Shown piece after piece: positions 63,607-64,000 of a DNA stretch of 64,000 bases. This DNA is from Oasisia sp. SBJ-2009. Lineage: Eukaryota > Annelida > Polychaeta > Sabellida > Siboglinidae. The translations under genes were made by a program, and so were the position numbers. The stretch is from contig OZ024861.1 of the NCBI GenBank assembly GCA_964017155.1, positions 32,200,377 through 32,264,376 of the forward strand, read 5' to 3'. The first letter of the stretch is position 1. The number at the start of each line of letters is the position of its first letter. The notes under the pieces are model-generated. The model did not search any database. It worked only from the letters and a program-made list of their open reading frames with translations, and was not told the DNA's origin.

Positions 63607-63607
<1 letters not shown>

Positions 63608-63657
<50 letters not shown>

Positions 63658-63827
63658 GCGTGTGCGTGTGCGTGTGCGTGTGCGTGTGCGTGTGCGTGTG
63701 CGTGGTATTTGTGTGCATGAGTGTGGTGTGTGTGTGCGTTTGCGTGTGCGTGCGTGCGTGCGTAGGCGTGCGTGTGTGTGTGTGCGCGTGTGTATGTGTG
63801 AGAGTGTATGTATGTGTATGTATTTGT

Positions 63828-63889
<62 letters not shown>
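63608..63889. repeat. GT/GC compound microsatellite
   Basis: A 280-bp alternating tract of GT with GCGTGT and ATGT variants, open on both strands only because of its composition. A candidate Z-DNA region. Confidence 0.95.
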
Positions 63890-64000
63890 CACGCGCCAGT
63901 TTGAACACTGCTAATGTAACTAGAGCTATCTTTATATCAGCCACACTACTGACTTCAAGTTCCACGCGTGCGTGTCCGTCTGTTAGTCCATCCCTTATTC

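Noticed and set aside
63450..63965. Long open frames on both strands (171 and 120 codons)
   Set aside because: They are translations of a GT/CA microsatellite (His-Thr or Cys-Val runs) with no motif or splice support.

Overview
The window is a piece of an animal (metazoan) nuclear genome: AT-rich, GT-AG introns mostly of 0.3-1.5 kb, dispersed transposon and SINE copies, and many minisatellites. The protein families and intron style fit a marine invertebrate, for example a mollusc or another lophotrochozoan, but the sequence alone does not fix the phylum. I read no bacterial genes, operons or CRISPR.

Layout. (1) Positions 1-41950, plus strand: the 3' part of a very large gene for a fibrocystin-L (PKHD1L1)-like receptor. 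I could chain 39 exons with consistent phase, giving 3,619 codons to the stop at 40337. The order is a run of IPT/TIG domains, a linker exon pair, seven more IPT domains, G8 domain 1, a long parallel beta-helix (PbH1) region, G8 domain 2, a second beta-helix region, Ig-like repeats, two tandem SEA-like modules joined by Ser/Thr-rich mini-exons, a transmembrane helix and a 75-residue tail. The 5' end of the gene lies to the left of the window. (2) Nested inside its introns are an apparently intact two-exon transposase gene (15139-17531), a piggyBac-like non-autonomous element (702-1842), a 1.3-kb TIR element (19516-20841), tRNA-derived SINEs, LINE 3' ends and several minisatellites. (3) Positions 44351-52385, plus strand: PSMA1, the alpha-6 subunit of the 20S proteasome, 11 coding exons, 283 aa. 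A 1.7-kb tandem duplication has copied its last exon and 3' end (53069-54825). (4) Positions 60684-57777, minus strand: a two-exon gene for a 328-aa, low-complexity, basic protein of unknown function that carries an RVxF-type motif. PSMA1 and this gene are tail to tail. (5) The rest (41950-44150, 54830-57430, 60900-64000) is intergenic, with microsatellites and decayed retroelement pieces.

The receptor, the proteasome subunit and the minus-strand gene have no evident common pathway; their adjacency is ordinary eukaryotic linkage. The most unusual sequence signals are an array of about 90 tandem copies of a 5' splice site beside a receptor exon, the duplicated terminal exon of PSMA1, the duplicated SEA module, and a six-unit array of DNA hairpins in a PSMA1 intron. 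All exon borders were read by eye from splice consensus and phase; no transcript data were available.
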